This document shows, in pieces, positions 1 through 14,251 of a stretch of DNA of 64,000 nucleotides. Both the position numbers and the translations under genes were made by a program. Below the pieces are notes generated by a model that was given only the letters and a program-made list of their open reading frames with translations, had not been told where the DNA came from and did not search any database. The DNA lies in contig BJKQ01000001.1 in assembly GCA_006538405.1 (NCBI GenBank), positions 1,860,001 through 1,924,000 on the forward strand. The letters run 5' to 3'. Numbering within the stretch: position 1 is the first letter of the stretch; each line of letters starts with the position of its first letter. The DNA is from Hansfordia pulvinata. Lineage: Eukaryota; Ascomycota; Sordariomycetes; Xylariales.

Positions 1-1113
1 TGCAACTTGCATGTATCCCATGGCTATACCCCGTGTCTTCGTACTGGTCTGGTCCGGATGTCTCGACACAGGAGTGTCCAGTCCAGTGCAACTACCACAC
101 ATTACAGGCCACTACGTGAGATTACCTATGAACCTTCCAAGAGCCATTGCCTGAGGTACCAAAGATGAGGCAGCGCCCTCAGGTGATCCGGTAGGTACCT
201 CCCATGCAAGGTGAGGGGGTAGCTTCCCGTTCGGCCACCTCACGCGATTCCCGGCTGCCCTTCCGTGGAACCATATTTGCCAGTCTTCCATTGTACTTGG
301 AGTGGCAGTGTTGCACCGGCATGGCAGGGCTGCTCCTTCCCCGCGGTGGCCTGATGCTCGTCTTTGTGTACACTTATCCTGGGAGGTGCCTTCCCCATTT
401 CACCTGACAGTTTGGGAGGCAGGTTCGGTATCCGCAGAGGGGTGCAACTCGAGAACAGCCGGAGCCCTCCAGCTGTCTGCAGAGCAGCTGTCGCGGAGAA
501 CGAATGCTTCCCGAGTGCACTCGGAAACATGTAATAAAGAACACGCCCACCCGACCAGCGTTTCCTGGGGTTCCCGGTGTCGTTCGTCCTACTCACCAGG
601 CACGTGCTTTGCCTTGTATCAGCTTATACAAACCTTGGTTCGGCCTGTGCCTTTTCCCGCTCTCCTCTAGCCGCCCCAAGTGCTCTCTTCACCTTTCCAG
701 CTTCTCCTCATCTCGCACCGGCACCAGCCAGGGCACGGTTGGGTCCCTCAGCGTGCCAGCCAGTAGCTCGTCTCCGCCATCGCGTAGCGCCGTCTGCCGC
801 CTCGACGCTGCTTGTCGACCACTCCGTCGTCTGACTTCGCTTCTCGTTGGCCCTCCAATAGTCCCGTCTCACGCACTGCAGAGGCCCACCCCCGCATCTT
901 CACCTACAGTAGCTCCCCGCCAAGCCAGCCCAGACTCGATATCCCGTTTCCTATCGTTGCATCTTGTAAGTCGGCTCTCTTGCCTCGTCTGTCTGATAAA
1001 TAGCACCCTGCGCCCGCCGCCTGATGTCCTGTCTGCCTCCCGCAGACTGACTGGTTCTCGCACAATCTGACACCCCTCCCCCGCCTAGTCGCATACTCGT
1101 CAAACGCTGCACC
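1..1113. other. Upstream region of glycogen phosphorylase; no gene seen
   Basis: No reading frame here resembles a known protein. The last 450 bases before the phosphorylase ATG at 1114 are rich in C/T tracts, typical of a filamentous-fungal core promoter and 5' leader, and the ATG lies in the favourable context ACCATGG. I could not place a TATA box or transcription start with confidence. Short overlapping ORFs in several frames look like chance ORFs in GC-rich DNA. Confidence 0.5.
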
Positions 1114-4050
1114 ATGGCCGACGCCGAGAAGCGCGTCCCTCTCCGGGAGCGTCGCCCCTCCATGGGCGCTCCCATCGTCGACATCCAGGGCGCTGTTGCG
1201 CCCGCCGGCATGTCGCGGCCCAAGCACACGCGCACTGCCACGGGCTTCGGTGCTGGTGACATCAAGCACGTCGAAGGTAGACACCCTAGCTCCCTGACCT
1301 CAAGGCGCATTGGGCCGCGAGTCTGACGTCGGGCAGCTTCCATCCCCGAGCCTCAGCGGGCCGCCTGGACCAAGAACCAGTTTGAGGGATTCCAGAGCAA
1401 GGAGGACTTTGAGAAGGAGGTTGTCCGCCATGTGGAGACTACCCTCGCCCGCAGCATGTTCAACTGTGACGAGGTTGCGGCGTACTCGGCCACCAGCTTG
1501 GCCGTGCGTGATCGCCTGATCAAGGAATGGAACAAGACCCAGCAACGCCAGACTTTCTCCGACTCCAAGAGAATCTACTACCTCAGCCTCGAGTTCCTCA
1601 TGGGCAGGGCTCTTGACAATTCCATGCTGAACATCGGCGGCAAAGACATCGCCAAAGGCAAGACACTCTTCAGCTTCCTTGTGTCTGGATGCCACTAACA
1701 GCTGCTTGCTTGCAGAGGGTCTCTCCGAGCTTGGCTTTCGCATGGAAGACATTATCGGCCAGGAGCACGATGCCGCTCTCGGAAATGGTGGTCTCGGTCG
1801 GCTTGCTGCCTGTTTCCTCGACAGCATGGCCTCTCTGGACTTCCCAGCCTGGGGCTACGGTTTGAGATATCGATACGGTATTTTCAAGCAAGAAATCATC
1901 GACGGCTACCAAGTCGAGGTTCCAGATTACTGGCTCGATTTCAACCCCTGGGAATTCCCTCGTCACGATGTTACCGTGGATGTGAGCACATCCCTATCCG
2001 TCCTTACCACTGGAACCTTCCGAAGGGCAACAGGCTGACTTTAGCGCCAGATTCAATTCTACGGCAATGCCCGCAAGGTCAAGGACAAGGACGGGGGAAC
2101 GGCATCTGTTTGGGAGGGTGGCGAGATAGTGACAGCAACCGCCTACGACATGCCCATTCCAGGTTACAACACACCTTCGACCAACAACCTCAGGCTGTGG
2201 TCCAGCAAGGCCGCCAGCGGCGAGTTTGACTTTCAGAAGTTCAATAGTGGAGACTATGAAAGTTCAGTCGCCGATCAGCAGAGAGCCGAAACCATCAGCG
2301 CTGTGCTGTACCCCAACGACAACCTCGACCGTGGAAAAGAACTTCGCCTGAAGCAACAATACTTCTGGGTCGCTGCGTCGCTGCATGACATAGTCCGCCG
2401 CTTCAAGAAGTCGAAGCGCCCATGGAAGGAGTTCTCCGACCAAGTCGCCATCCAGCTCAATGACACCCATCCGACCTTGGCCATTGTTGAGCTCCAGCGC
2501 ATTCTGGTCGATGTCGAGGGGCTCGACTGGGACGAGGCCTGGGAGATTGTGGTTGCATCAGTAAGTGGCTGTTAGTCTCCAACGCAGACCCGGAGCTAAC
2601 TCGCATCAGTTTGGATATACCAATCACACGGTGCTTCCTGAAGCACTTGAGAAGTGGTCCGTGGGCTTGATGCAGCACCTTCTTCCGCGCCACCTCCAGA
2701 TCATCTACGACATCAACCTGTTCTTCCTCCAGTCTGTGGAGAAGAAATTCCCCAATAACCGCGATCTCCTACAGCGTGTTTCAATCATTGAAGAGTCCCA
2801 GCCCAAGATGGTTCGCATGGCCTATCTCGCTGTCGTTGGCTCTCACAAAGTCAACGGAGTGGCCGAGCTCCATTCTGACCTCATTCAAACCACAATCTTC
2901 AAAGACTTTGTCACCATCTTCGGCGAAGACAAGTTCATGAATGTGACCAACGGCATCACGCCACGACGTTGGCTACATCAGGCCAACCCTCGTCTCTCGG
3001 AGCTGATTGCCAGCAAGACCGGAGGTCAGGACTATCTCAAAGACCTGACTCTCCTGAACCAGCTCGAGCTGCACCTCAAGGACAACGAGTTCAAGAAGGA
3101 GTGGTCAGAAATCAAGTACGCCAACAAGGTTCGTCTGGCCAAGTACATCAAATCCACCACGGGTGTGACCGTGAGCCCATCGGCGCTCTTCGACATTCAG
3201 GTGAAACGCATACACGAGTATAAACGCCAGCAGCTTAACATCTTCGGGGTCATCTATCGTTACCTGGCACTCAAAGCCATGACTCAGGCAGAGAGGAACA
3301 AACAGCAACCTCGAGTGTCCATATTCGGTGGCAAGGCCGCTCCGGGGTACTGGATGGCCAAGCAAATAATCCATTTAGTCAACAACGTTGGTGCCGTTGT
3401 GAACAAAGATCCGGAGATTGGCGATCTTCTCAAGGTCATCTTCTTGCAGGACTACAATGTCAGCAAGGCTGAGATGATCATTCCAGCGTCGGATTTGAGC
3501 GAGCATATCTCGACAGCTGGCACGGAGTAAGTTTTGCCCGAGCCAAACCCCCCACACCAACTAACTATGCTCCAGGGCATCCGGAACCAGCAACATGAAG
3601 TTTGTGCTGAACGGCGGGCTCATCATTGGTACATGCGACGGCGCGAACATCGAGATCACTCGCGAGATCGGACAAGAAAACATCTTCCTCTTCGGCACAC
3701 TGGCAGAGGATGTCGAGGATCTTCGTCACAGCCACACGTACGGCCAGCACCAAGTCGACAACAAGCTAGGTCAGGTGTTTGACGCTATCCAGGAGGGCAG
3801 GTTTGGGGATGCTAAGGACTTCAATGCCATGATCTCTGCCGTCCGTGACCATGGCGACTACTACCTGGTGTCAGACGATTTCGAGTCGTACATTGACACG
3901 CACAAGATGGTCGACGAGGAGTACGGGAACCAAGACGAGTGGGTGAGCAAATGCATCCGCAGTGTTGCACGCATGGGCTTCTTCAGCTCTGATCGCTGCA
4001 TCAACGAGTACGCCGACAGTATCTGGAACGTAGAGCCGCTCAAGGTCTGA
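1114..4050 (+). CDS. Glycogen phosphorylase (GT35), six exons
   Basis: Releases glucose-1-phosphate from the non-reducing ends of glycogen, using a pyridoxal-phosphate cofactor in the cytosol. Exons by reading frame and splice signals: 1114-1276, 1337-1657, 1716-1981, 2051-2560, 2610-3526, 3576-4050, giving 883 residues, close to the usual ~880-890. Visible signatures include [19 protein letters not shown], the QLNDTHP and [13 protein letters not shown] blocks, [10 protein letters not shown], and [15 protein letters not shown], whose Lys (about residue 734) is the expected PLP-binding lysine. The N-terminal ~75 residues are a poorly conserved extension with an RRPS-like stretch (RERRPSMG, about residues 12-19), where fungal phosphorylases are phosphorylated; regulation there is inference. 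Intron 2 (1658-1715) appears to be a GC-AG intron: AAAG|GCAAGA with branch CTAAC and acceptor TTGCAG. The start is the first ATG, in ACCATGG context. Confidence 0.95.
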
Positions 4051-5537
4051 GCCTTATTGTCTCCGCACCCTAGAGATGTTTCATCCATCCACGGGGGGGG
4101 GGGGGGTCGCAGAAGACACAGTATGGCTGGCACAATGGGAAAGGAGTTGGACAACTGGCAGATTGTGATCCCTAGCAGGAAGGCCGGAAAGACCTTGTGT
4201 AAAGTTACAACATTTCCTAACCAGTATCCGAATAATTGACTCTTCTTGAGAACGCGCTTATTGAGGACACGTCCTCGAACCAATTTGCCCATGAACGAAG
4301 AGCGGCACTGTCGTCAACACTCTGAAGCCAACCGCACGTCACCAGGCTGGATGGTCATCGCCCAAAATTCCGATGGGTACTTGCGGCAGAGCAGGGGCGA
4401 AGCCAGCCGAATAGTAATGACTTGGCAGGCTCACATGGGCAGCTGAAGTACGAGTATGCGGTTCACTTGCCGGGCCCTTGCACCGATGTCGGCGCGAAAG
4501 GCGGTTGCACAAGACCATGGTCCGGCTGGGCTTGGAGAGGGTCACGCGAAGAACTTGACCGGTCCCTTCCATCCACCATCTGCCAAGCATTTGGAGACGA
4601 TACATATACCATTAGGTTCGCATCCGGCGAAAGCGGCGTGGTTGGCCCTGTGCTCTGTGTTCCTGGACTATGTGTTTTGAAATGTCGTGGCTCTACACTC
4701 GCCAAGGCGAAGACTAAAAAGCTTCCACTTCGAGATTTGTTATGTGCGTCGAGAATGGAGAGACGATAAATTTACCAGTCTTGGAGGGTTTCGCCCCGGG
4801 AGAGATAGATTCCGAAGGTTGATGTTGTCCTGTTCCAAGAGCCCAGTCGAGAAGACATTGGGTTCCGTTCAAGGTCTCCCTCCCGTGATGGCCTCGAACT
4901 TCCCCCTACTGGGATGTCACTCGGGAGGAGGAACCTGGGCGAACCGATTGAGGACGCCGTCCCCATTACAAAAAATCTTGCTCTTGCCCGGGGCGACTAG
5001 GACTCATGCTGGGGGGGTTAAGCAAGCTGGTCTGCGCAAGACGGAAGGAGGTTTGTGCAGGGGGAGGGGTGGGCAGGTTTTCATGGCATAGTTGCCCTTG
5101 AGCTGGAATCAAGCGACCTGCACAGGCGGGTTCCTACTCGTAATTCGTGGTACGCCATGGGAAAAGGCCCCATTCCCGTGCAGGGCGGTGGTGGGTGTAT
5201 TCGTTGATTATTACATCATCGGCAGCCAGGGCAAGGGGGAGGGGAGGGGGGGTTTGGTTTCCAGAGTCCTTCATGTGTTGAAAGGGTGGTACCTACCTAA
5301 AAGACAGTATGTAGATCATATGGGTTGAGCGGGATGGGGAATTGAGATTCTCGAGTTTGAGCGAGAAGATAAGAATCCCACTTGGGGCAGGGACGATTTG
5401 CCAGCAGTGTGGGTTGAATTCGGTTGGTTTGATGGTAAGCAAGGCGCGCAAGGTCGGGCGGCGGGCCGGCGGCGAGGGTGGGAATGGGGACGGACTCCGG
5501 GAGGGTTGTTTGAGGGGTTCGGGGGGGGGTTGTGATG

Positions 5538-5545
5538 TGACGTCA
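5538..5545. promoter_or_regulatory. Perfect CRE palindrome TGACGTCA
   Basis: The eight bases match the ATF/CREB bZIP site exactly (context GATGTGACGTCATGG). It is about 1.5 kb downstream of the phosphorylase stop and 6 kb upstream of HOG1, so a target gene is not evident. A chance match is possible. Confidence 0.25.
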
Positions 5546-5815
5546 TGGTGTCGCGGCGGGGGCTCGCGCGCAGGCGCGAAGAGAGGCGTGTGCACATTCC
5601 TTTGCCAGCCGCAGCAGCAGCAGCAGCAGCGCACTGGCAGTGACGAGTGCGCACCCCTTGACGGCAATGGGGGAGGGCGTTCGGGGGGTGGTTCGCTCCT
5701 GTGGATTGTTCAAATGTTGGTGGGTATTGGCTTTAGACAGTGAAGTCAGATTCACCAGTACCACTCGTAGCTGCTGGCTGCAGGGACGGACGGGGGGGGG
5801 GGGAGCCCACGATGG

Positions 5816-5819
<4 letters not shown>

Positions 5820-5851
<32 letters not shown>

Positions 5852-5857
5852 GCTGGC
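5820..5857. repeat. CTGG tetranucleotide microsatellite
   Basis: Seven uninterrupted CTGG units are followed by imperfect GGCTGG units. A longer array of the same tetramer (GGCT phase) occurs at 33746-33781. Confidence 0.9.
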
Positions 5858-8280
5858 CATCCATGGGTTGGGCTGCACGCTCTCACACGACACGACGGAC
5901 GGGGGGATTGTACCTCTGACACGGGCAAGCACTAATCGCGCAGGCAAGGAGGTAAAGCTCCGAAGCCTGCGCTCTTGACGTGTGTGCGTGTGTGGGTGCG
6001 TGCGACCGTGCGGGTGGCACGAGACGACTCGAGTCGGCTCTTCTTGGGGCCGGCGCATGGATTGCGCTACGAGTACCTCTCCGTACATCAAGGGCTGCGC
6101 AGGTACACACAGGTCGTCGCGCGACAGAGTCCCTGCAGCCGGGAACGCCCAGCGTACATGAGTTTGAAAGTACTTCATGTTACAGGTAAGGACCTCATCA
6201 GTCACGGAGTGGCATCGACGGTCGATCAAGGGTCTTCGACAGTCGACGCTCCGTACATGTTGGAAAAGGGTATCTACCTACCTAATGAGTGCCCGCCCGG
6301 CACCCCGCGGCCGGCGCGTCTCCCGGGCTCGTGGGCTGGACCAGTCTTTTCCACCCCGGCGGCGCCAACGGGAGGATGCTCACAAGGACACAAGCTGGCT
6401 GGGAGGCGGGGTGATGCTTCTCGAGGGCGTGCTTGCGTCGCACAAAGCAGACACGGCATTGGGACATGGTAGTCCCTTTGCCGCATGGGACCTCCCTCGT
6501 ACGGGCTTGCTGCCAACGCCGTCGACCCGATTGGACGGGAATCTAAGAAGTCCTCCGTGTCCCACTCAGGTCGTACTTTGGGAGCAGCGCCCCCCCCCCC
6601 CCCCCCCCCCTACCGCAATAAGTTTAGAGCGCAAGATCTCCAGGCACACCCGACGCCCCATTCGTGATGGTGCGCCGGCTGCTGTCACAGTGCAGTGGAG
6701 GTACCTCGAGGAACACCTTGGGAGATGCAGACAGCCGCACGTATCTCTGGTACCTACCCTCATAACTATCTGCAACTCCGCCTCTCGGCGGCAAGGGGCC
6801 TGTCCCAGCTTCTTATGGCAGATTTTAGTTCCCTGCCGGGAAGCGCGACATGGGAACAACTATTGAGCCGGGCACCCGGGGAAATGCAAAACAGGGTGAA
6901 GAAGAGAGGAATGAACATATAAGACGAGGCAATACTGGACGTGGGCTCACGATGTGTACATGTATCACTTAATCAATGTCGGCGGGTACATGTACCTAGT
7001 AGGTTGGGCTGGAAATGGCAACAGGTACCTGACTCGACTCATAGAGGTAGATGGAAAATCCCACGTCGCCGTATGGTAAAGTTAGCAGGTAGCACCGTAA
7101 TGTGAAGTCCCCTACCTGACGGAGAAAGAGCTCGAGAAAGGGGGAAAGAAAAATTCGGACTTGCGCCAGCGGCGACGCGGACTGTGAAAGAAATCTCGGT
7201 AGCCCGTCTCACCGCAAAAAGCCATGGGGGTGGTGTCGAGAGGATGGATGTCGAGTTTCCTGTGCATCGGCGATGACGCACCAACAGCCCGATGGTCGGT
7301 TAGAGTCGACCCGCGACACCCAGGGCGCTGCTGGAGGAGGAGCCGGGGCTCTTCTTGGGACGACGCGCGATCAGGCTGCCGCCGATTGGATGGCGGCCCG
7401 CCGGTATTCCAAGGTACTCGTTAAAGAGTACTCGCGCCGTTTCCGTACCTGTCCAGCGCCGCAGAAGCCCCCAAGCTGTCGACGGGTGTGGACTCCGTGG
7501 TATGTGTGCGTGTGCGCTTGAGTACGAGACGAGTACATCGCTGGGGGTCGTCAAGTTCCATGACCAGCGTTGTCTGTTACATGTAGGTTGGGTACCTAAG
7601 GTACTCATCTGGTCGGTAGCTTGATGAACGGTACATGCTCGGCCGTCTGACTGTGCCGGGTTCGCCGCCGTGGGCCCGGGAAGAACCTACCCGTCTCACA
7701 GTAGGAGTAGCTGGGATAGGAAAGAAGAAGAAAGCCGGTTCTTGGAATCCCATTTTTCAATCTCGCAGGTTTGTAAACTGCTGCCGAGGTGCACCGCGTG
7801 AGGCCCTGAATCGAGCACGACGGGCCCCCTCCATCGAGTGGGTACCGGAACGAAGAGACAAGCGCAGACAAGCGCCTCGACTGCCGTACTCGTATGTCAT
7901 CAGTGCTCGTCGACAGCCGCATAGATCTATGACATCATACGGCTGCTGCAGGTGCCAGTCTGGTCCGCCGCCACGCCAGCCGTCTCCAGAGGCTGCCCTG
8001 TGGCGCTGGCTTGGTGGGGCAGCGCGAGTAGCCGTACGAGTACAGTTCAAGGAGTTGGACGAACCGTCAGGGAGTAGGTACGGTGCGAATGCTGGCCCGA
8101 CTACAGAGAGCCTTAAACGTATTAACTTCAATAAAAGCAGAGGCTGAGAGGAGGCCTTGAGTAATAGACGGCGTGAGACCGGTACGCCCAGAAGCAGACG
8201 ACCAGCATCAGGCAAGATAAGGTAGAATAACGGCTTGATACACCTCGAGGTACGGGCATAAAATACCTACTCGTACCTCA

Positions 8281-8290
8281 TAGGTACCTA
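8281..8290. repeat. Palindrome TAGGTACCTA
   Basis: A perfect 10-bp palindrome directly downstream of a TACTCGTA motif (8268-8275). The same 10-mer recurs at 34676-34685. It belongs to the dispersed intergenic motif families described in the findings. Confidence 0.85.
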
Positions 8291-8545
8291 GCTTGAGGAG
8301 GCAGCGGGGTTGGTCTGGAACGAACCACGACGGGACCTGTCGAGCACTCTGATCCCGCCATCAAGTCGCGGCGCCAGGTGTCCGCTGCTCCAACTCTCAG
8401 GGTCCTGTACCCTATGAGCCTGCGAGATGCGCTCGCCGGGCCTCACTTGCTCCTCCGAGCTAGAACCCACTTGTTCTTTTCGTCGAACAATCTGCTATTG
8501 TGCCACGTCCCGGCTAGAAGCTGGCATTGGCTCTGGTGGTGTGGC

Positions 8546-8587
8546 TTGTCACGCCAGAATTGTCACGCCAGGATTGTCACGCCAGGA
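8546..8587. repeat. Three tandem copies of a 14-bp unit
   Basis: TTGTCACGCCAGAA at 8546-8559 is followed directly by two copies of TTGTCACGCCAGGA (8560-8573, 8574-8587). It is intergenic with no associated gene. Confidence 0.9.
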
Positions 8588-11500
8588 CCCGTGGTAGTTA
8601 TGCCAGAAGCAGCGCAGAGACTGCGCCTGCTACTGTACTGACACGCTCATACGCCCATGGTGCAGGCCAGACCTGAGCCTGTCTGTCTGTTGGCGATAGC
8701 CGGCTGTGGTTGAAGCTCGGCCGGGTACATGTGGCCGCCGACGTGTCCCGCCGCGAGCCCAGGCCTTCAGGGACCGCTCTGAGTGAGATATCCGGCTGTC
8801 TCGTCGCACGCACACGTTACCGGCGCTGGCGGGCGGCACACCAGTCGGCATCCGAGTATGGTCTTTCAAGATATCTGCAACACTCGGGGGTTTACGATCG
8901 ACAAGATCGGCCACGTTGCCGCGCTATTTATGGCAGGAGAGCCAACAGACAGATGCCGCTCTTGGCGCTGGGCGTGCATCAATGCTTGTTGAAAGAGTGC
9001 ACGCACGAGACTCGTGTCGGTCAACTCTATCCAAGCGTCCAGCTGTCAGCAACAAGGAGACAGTGGTCACTAGACAAGGCCTGCCTATTCAGACTCACTT
9101 GAGCAGGCGGAGGACATTGCTGAGTGAGGCCCCCTCGCCCTCACGAGTTGCTGTCGCAACGCGCGTCTCAACCTGGACCCCATATCAAGCAGTCTGTCGC
9201 AGCCGAGAGAGTGTGAGTGGCTCTGAAGCCGGTTCGGGCACGCATGGTCTTCCTTATATCCGTCCCTTGTGCCTGCGAGCTACCGGTTCCAAGTCGAGTT
9301 GAGACCAGGACTCAGATACGACAACAGTCCTGGCTGATGAGTCCTCTGCGGGGCTTTCCTGCGAAGCTTTTGGAGCCACGCGAAACCCGAGACCCAACCC
9401 CACGAATGCGGCCTGAGCAGAGGCGGCGGCGCAGAAACACTGCGGTACGAGCGCAATTAGAGACAAGACCGCAGTCACATGCGCGCTCGGCAGGGCAGGG
9501 CAGGGAAGGGCAGGGCAGGGCAGGGCAGAGCTGGGTGAGACGAGACGAGGTTGAAGAAGCCCAAGCTCCTATCCAGATGCCGCCACTCTCTCTCATCACA
9601 CAGACGCATGAGATTGCACAATGCGAACGAACGAGGCCGGGTACGTACCTGTTACCTTGCGTAAGGTAGGTACGGAGCACTCGTACCTATGCGATAGTCC
9701 CCTGCGCAGTGGGTGACGATGCTCAAGGATCAAACATCCCGGGCCAGCCAGTCCTGTGGCAGGCCTCGGCGGTCAGGTTGGCTGGGAGGACTGGCAAGCC
9801 AGCGAGCGAGCGAGGGGAGAGAGAATGATCGTGGCCGTGGTCCGTCCAGCTGCCATCTCGATTCGCAGGTGGGTCGGGGGGCGCCGCGGGAATCCCCCTC
9901 GTCGACGCGCAAAGGGTCGGCAAAGTACTCGGTACGCAGAGCTAGGGGCTGCTTACGGCCCTTGCCGCAGGGCTGCCGCGGGGGTTCAAGGGGTATAGTC
10001 CGGCGGCACGAGTACCGGTACGCAGAGCATGGGCTTATTGGATGTCGGAGGGGCAATTCTGCCCTCTGGGAAACGGGCCCAGGCGCAAGGCCGCAAGCCC
10101 GCAGTCGCATGCCAATTTTCATCGATCGCGATCCGCGCTAGGAAGGGTCATCGAATCGCCAGGAATCGCCCTTCAGCCAGCCCAGCCCAGCCCAGCCCGC
10201 GGAGGGGCCAGTCATTGGGATTCGTCTCGGCTGCTGCTGCGCCCAAGGCAGTAGGTACCGTAGGTAGGTACAAGAAAGTACTCGCCGGCCCTCGTCCGTC
10301 CAGAGTCCACCTCCAAGGGCGGCATGGGCGAGAGGGGCGCTTGTATGTAGCTGCCTGGCCAGAGGACCTGCACCCAAGCCGAAGCCATGTACAAGACGGG
10401 CTCTGTCCCGCCCCGTGCCCCTCGGCCCCGGCCGGTGCTCGAGCCGCACTCTACTTGCTCCGGCTTGTGGCGCGGGTATTCCCAGCCATCGCTGTACATC
10501 CTCAACCCTGTCCTGGCCTTTCGGCTTCCAACACTGCCGCGCACCACGAGGGCAGAATGATCGCGGACCAGGGAAAGCAGGAACGAGTGAGCGGGAAGAC
10601 GGTGCAGACCATGTTGCCGTAGGTACGAGCACCCAGGAAACGGAACGCGAGACGGACGGATATTGCTCACCTTACCCATCAGCAACTGAAGATACCAGGA
10701 AGAAGGTTGGGCTGGAAACCCTAGAGGCAGACGGCTCGGGAGACGTCCAGTGACTCCCTGATGTAGGTAGGTATGTATCGTACATGCCTGCTGGCAGTCG
10801 CACTTGCCACGTCCCGTGCCGTATCCAATCCATTCCCATGTACACCTCCAGTACCACCATCGGAACCGTACCTGCCCCTAGGTAATCGCCCCGTACATCC
10901 CTCCACAGACGACGGCAGCACGCGTGAAAGGCCATCCAGATGGATGTATCTCCACGTACGGTGATGGGCGGATAGGTAGGTAGCCGTGCAGGCAAGCACG
11001 CAAGGTATTCGCAGGCGCGGGGGGGGGGGCCCCAGAAATCCTGTTGTCGTCTTTCCCACTCCGTTTTCCCCATCGCCTGGCGCCGCCGGTCCCAAATATC
11101 CATCGCTGGCCGCCTGCACCACCCCTTCCATCTTTCTTTGTTCTTCCTGTCCTGTCCCGCGCCCTGCCTGCCTGACTGACTGACGAGCCCTCACTGCCGT
11201 GTCCGTCTGTCTGCTTGCCTGCCTGCTCGACTTCGCCCTGGAGCCCGCCATTCCTCTCTTCCACCTCGTCGCTGGCTACATCCCGTGTCTGACACGACCC
11301 CGCCGTTGCTTCACCACCAGCCTGCGAACCGCCGCGCGCAGCTCGCCAACGCCGCCGACAGGAACAACAGTGCACCACCACAATCACCATCATAACTACC
11401 TGTCCGCCACATCACATCACAGCCTCCGCTGCGCGGCTCTTGACACCCCACGCCCGCCATCTTCCATTCCGCCTTGCGACGCCGTCCTCGCCCGCCTTCC

Positions 11501-11631
11501 TGCCCACCCGCCTGGCTCGCTGCTTGGTACACTCGGATAAGCTCCCAGCCGAGCGCTGACTCTCGATCTCCCACCCCGCCTTTCACCCTTCCCCTCCATC
11601 GCTCGCCAGCCTTTGGGCTTCGTCCGTCACC

Positions 11632-13321
<1,690 letters not shown>

Positions 13322-14251
13322 TTGAGCGACATCGTCTGCATCTAGTTTGGCGCCGACCGTGATTTTCGTATAGCGAGGAAGATACCAAGAGACGGGCAGC
13401 TTGATCGGGATGTTGCTGTTACATACACGAAGGTTGGGCTTGGGCGTTATGAGACGGATCGGAACTTTTAACGGCCTCTTGCGATTTGTTTCCCAACAAG
13501 AACGGCGGCTCACACGGATTGACCTCGACGATGAGTCTGCTGCGCACACGCATGGCAGTTTTCGGATCCACGGCAGAGCACCCAATAAAGCGCCACCTGG
13601 CACCCGACGGCGTTGGAGCCCAACGTAGTTGGACGACTACCCTGCGGGCCCAGCTGCAAGCAACCAGGCTTCCCCTCCCCCATTTGATTGGCAAAGGGAT
13701 ACGCTTCAGTCGGGTCTTGTCTGGTCACCGCCTCGCCCTGTTGAGCCTCACGGATTTGACAACTGAACCAGCGTGGAATGGCTGCGGGGATGTGTCAAGA
13801 TAATGCATCGAGGGATAGGAGCATTCGATAGAAATTCTTTACTTTTTTGTTATCATGAATATTGGACGCTGGCGATCCCGCAGTCGGCCTGAGCAGTGTC
13901 CACACCCATCAGGCACCGAGCAGGCCGAACCATGCCTTGGCCGGTGAAAATGATAACTGCGAACGTAGGACACTGCATAGACGTATCCAAAGTGCGTATC
14001 CGTAGCCAGAATTTTTATTGTGTGAAACGCTTTACGCAAGCAAATGTCTGATTTATACGATGGCGCTGGTGATGGAGATAATGGCACTGGGCCGCCGCTC
14101 TCAATTCCGCCCCCCACCCCCTCCGCCCCTTCTCTCTCCTCTCATAACTTGATCTCTCCCACTCACTGCACAGGCCGAAGCCCTCTCGACACCCATCCCC
14201 ATCTGCCAATCGGCCTCTTTGGTGTTCACATCGACTTGACCTCCTATTCGC
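13322..14251. other. Convergent 3' region between HOG1 and BRO1
   Basis: About 930 bp shared by the two 3' ends. AATAAA at 13584-13589, 263 bp after the HOG1 stop, is a candidate polyadenylation signal. ORFs here have no recognisable family. I see no hairpin or RNA gene. Confidence 0.45.

Larger units (their letters stand above)
4051..11631. other. 7.6 kb gene-free interval between glycogen phosphorylase and HOG1
   Basis: I found no supported gene on either strand. The interval is GC-rich and holds simple repeats: G14 at 4093-4106, a CTGG tetramer array near 5820-5857, C21 at 6590-6610, a 14-bp triplicate at 8546-8587 and a GGCAG pentamer array near 9490-9527. It also holds many copies of the dispersed motifs TACTCGTA/TACGAGTA (for example 7887-7894, 8035-8042, 8268-8275) and the palindrome TAGGTACCTA (8281-8290). 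A perfect CRE-type octamer TGACGTCA lies at 5538-5545. The last ~600 bases before HOG1 are pyrimidine-rich and probably include its promoter and leader. Gene-specific RNAs cannot be excluded by eye. Confidence 0.5.
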
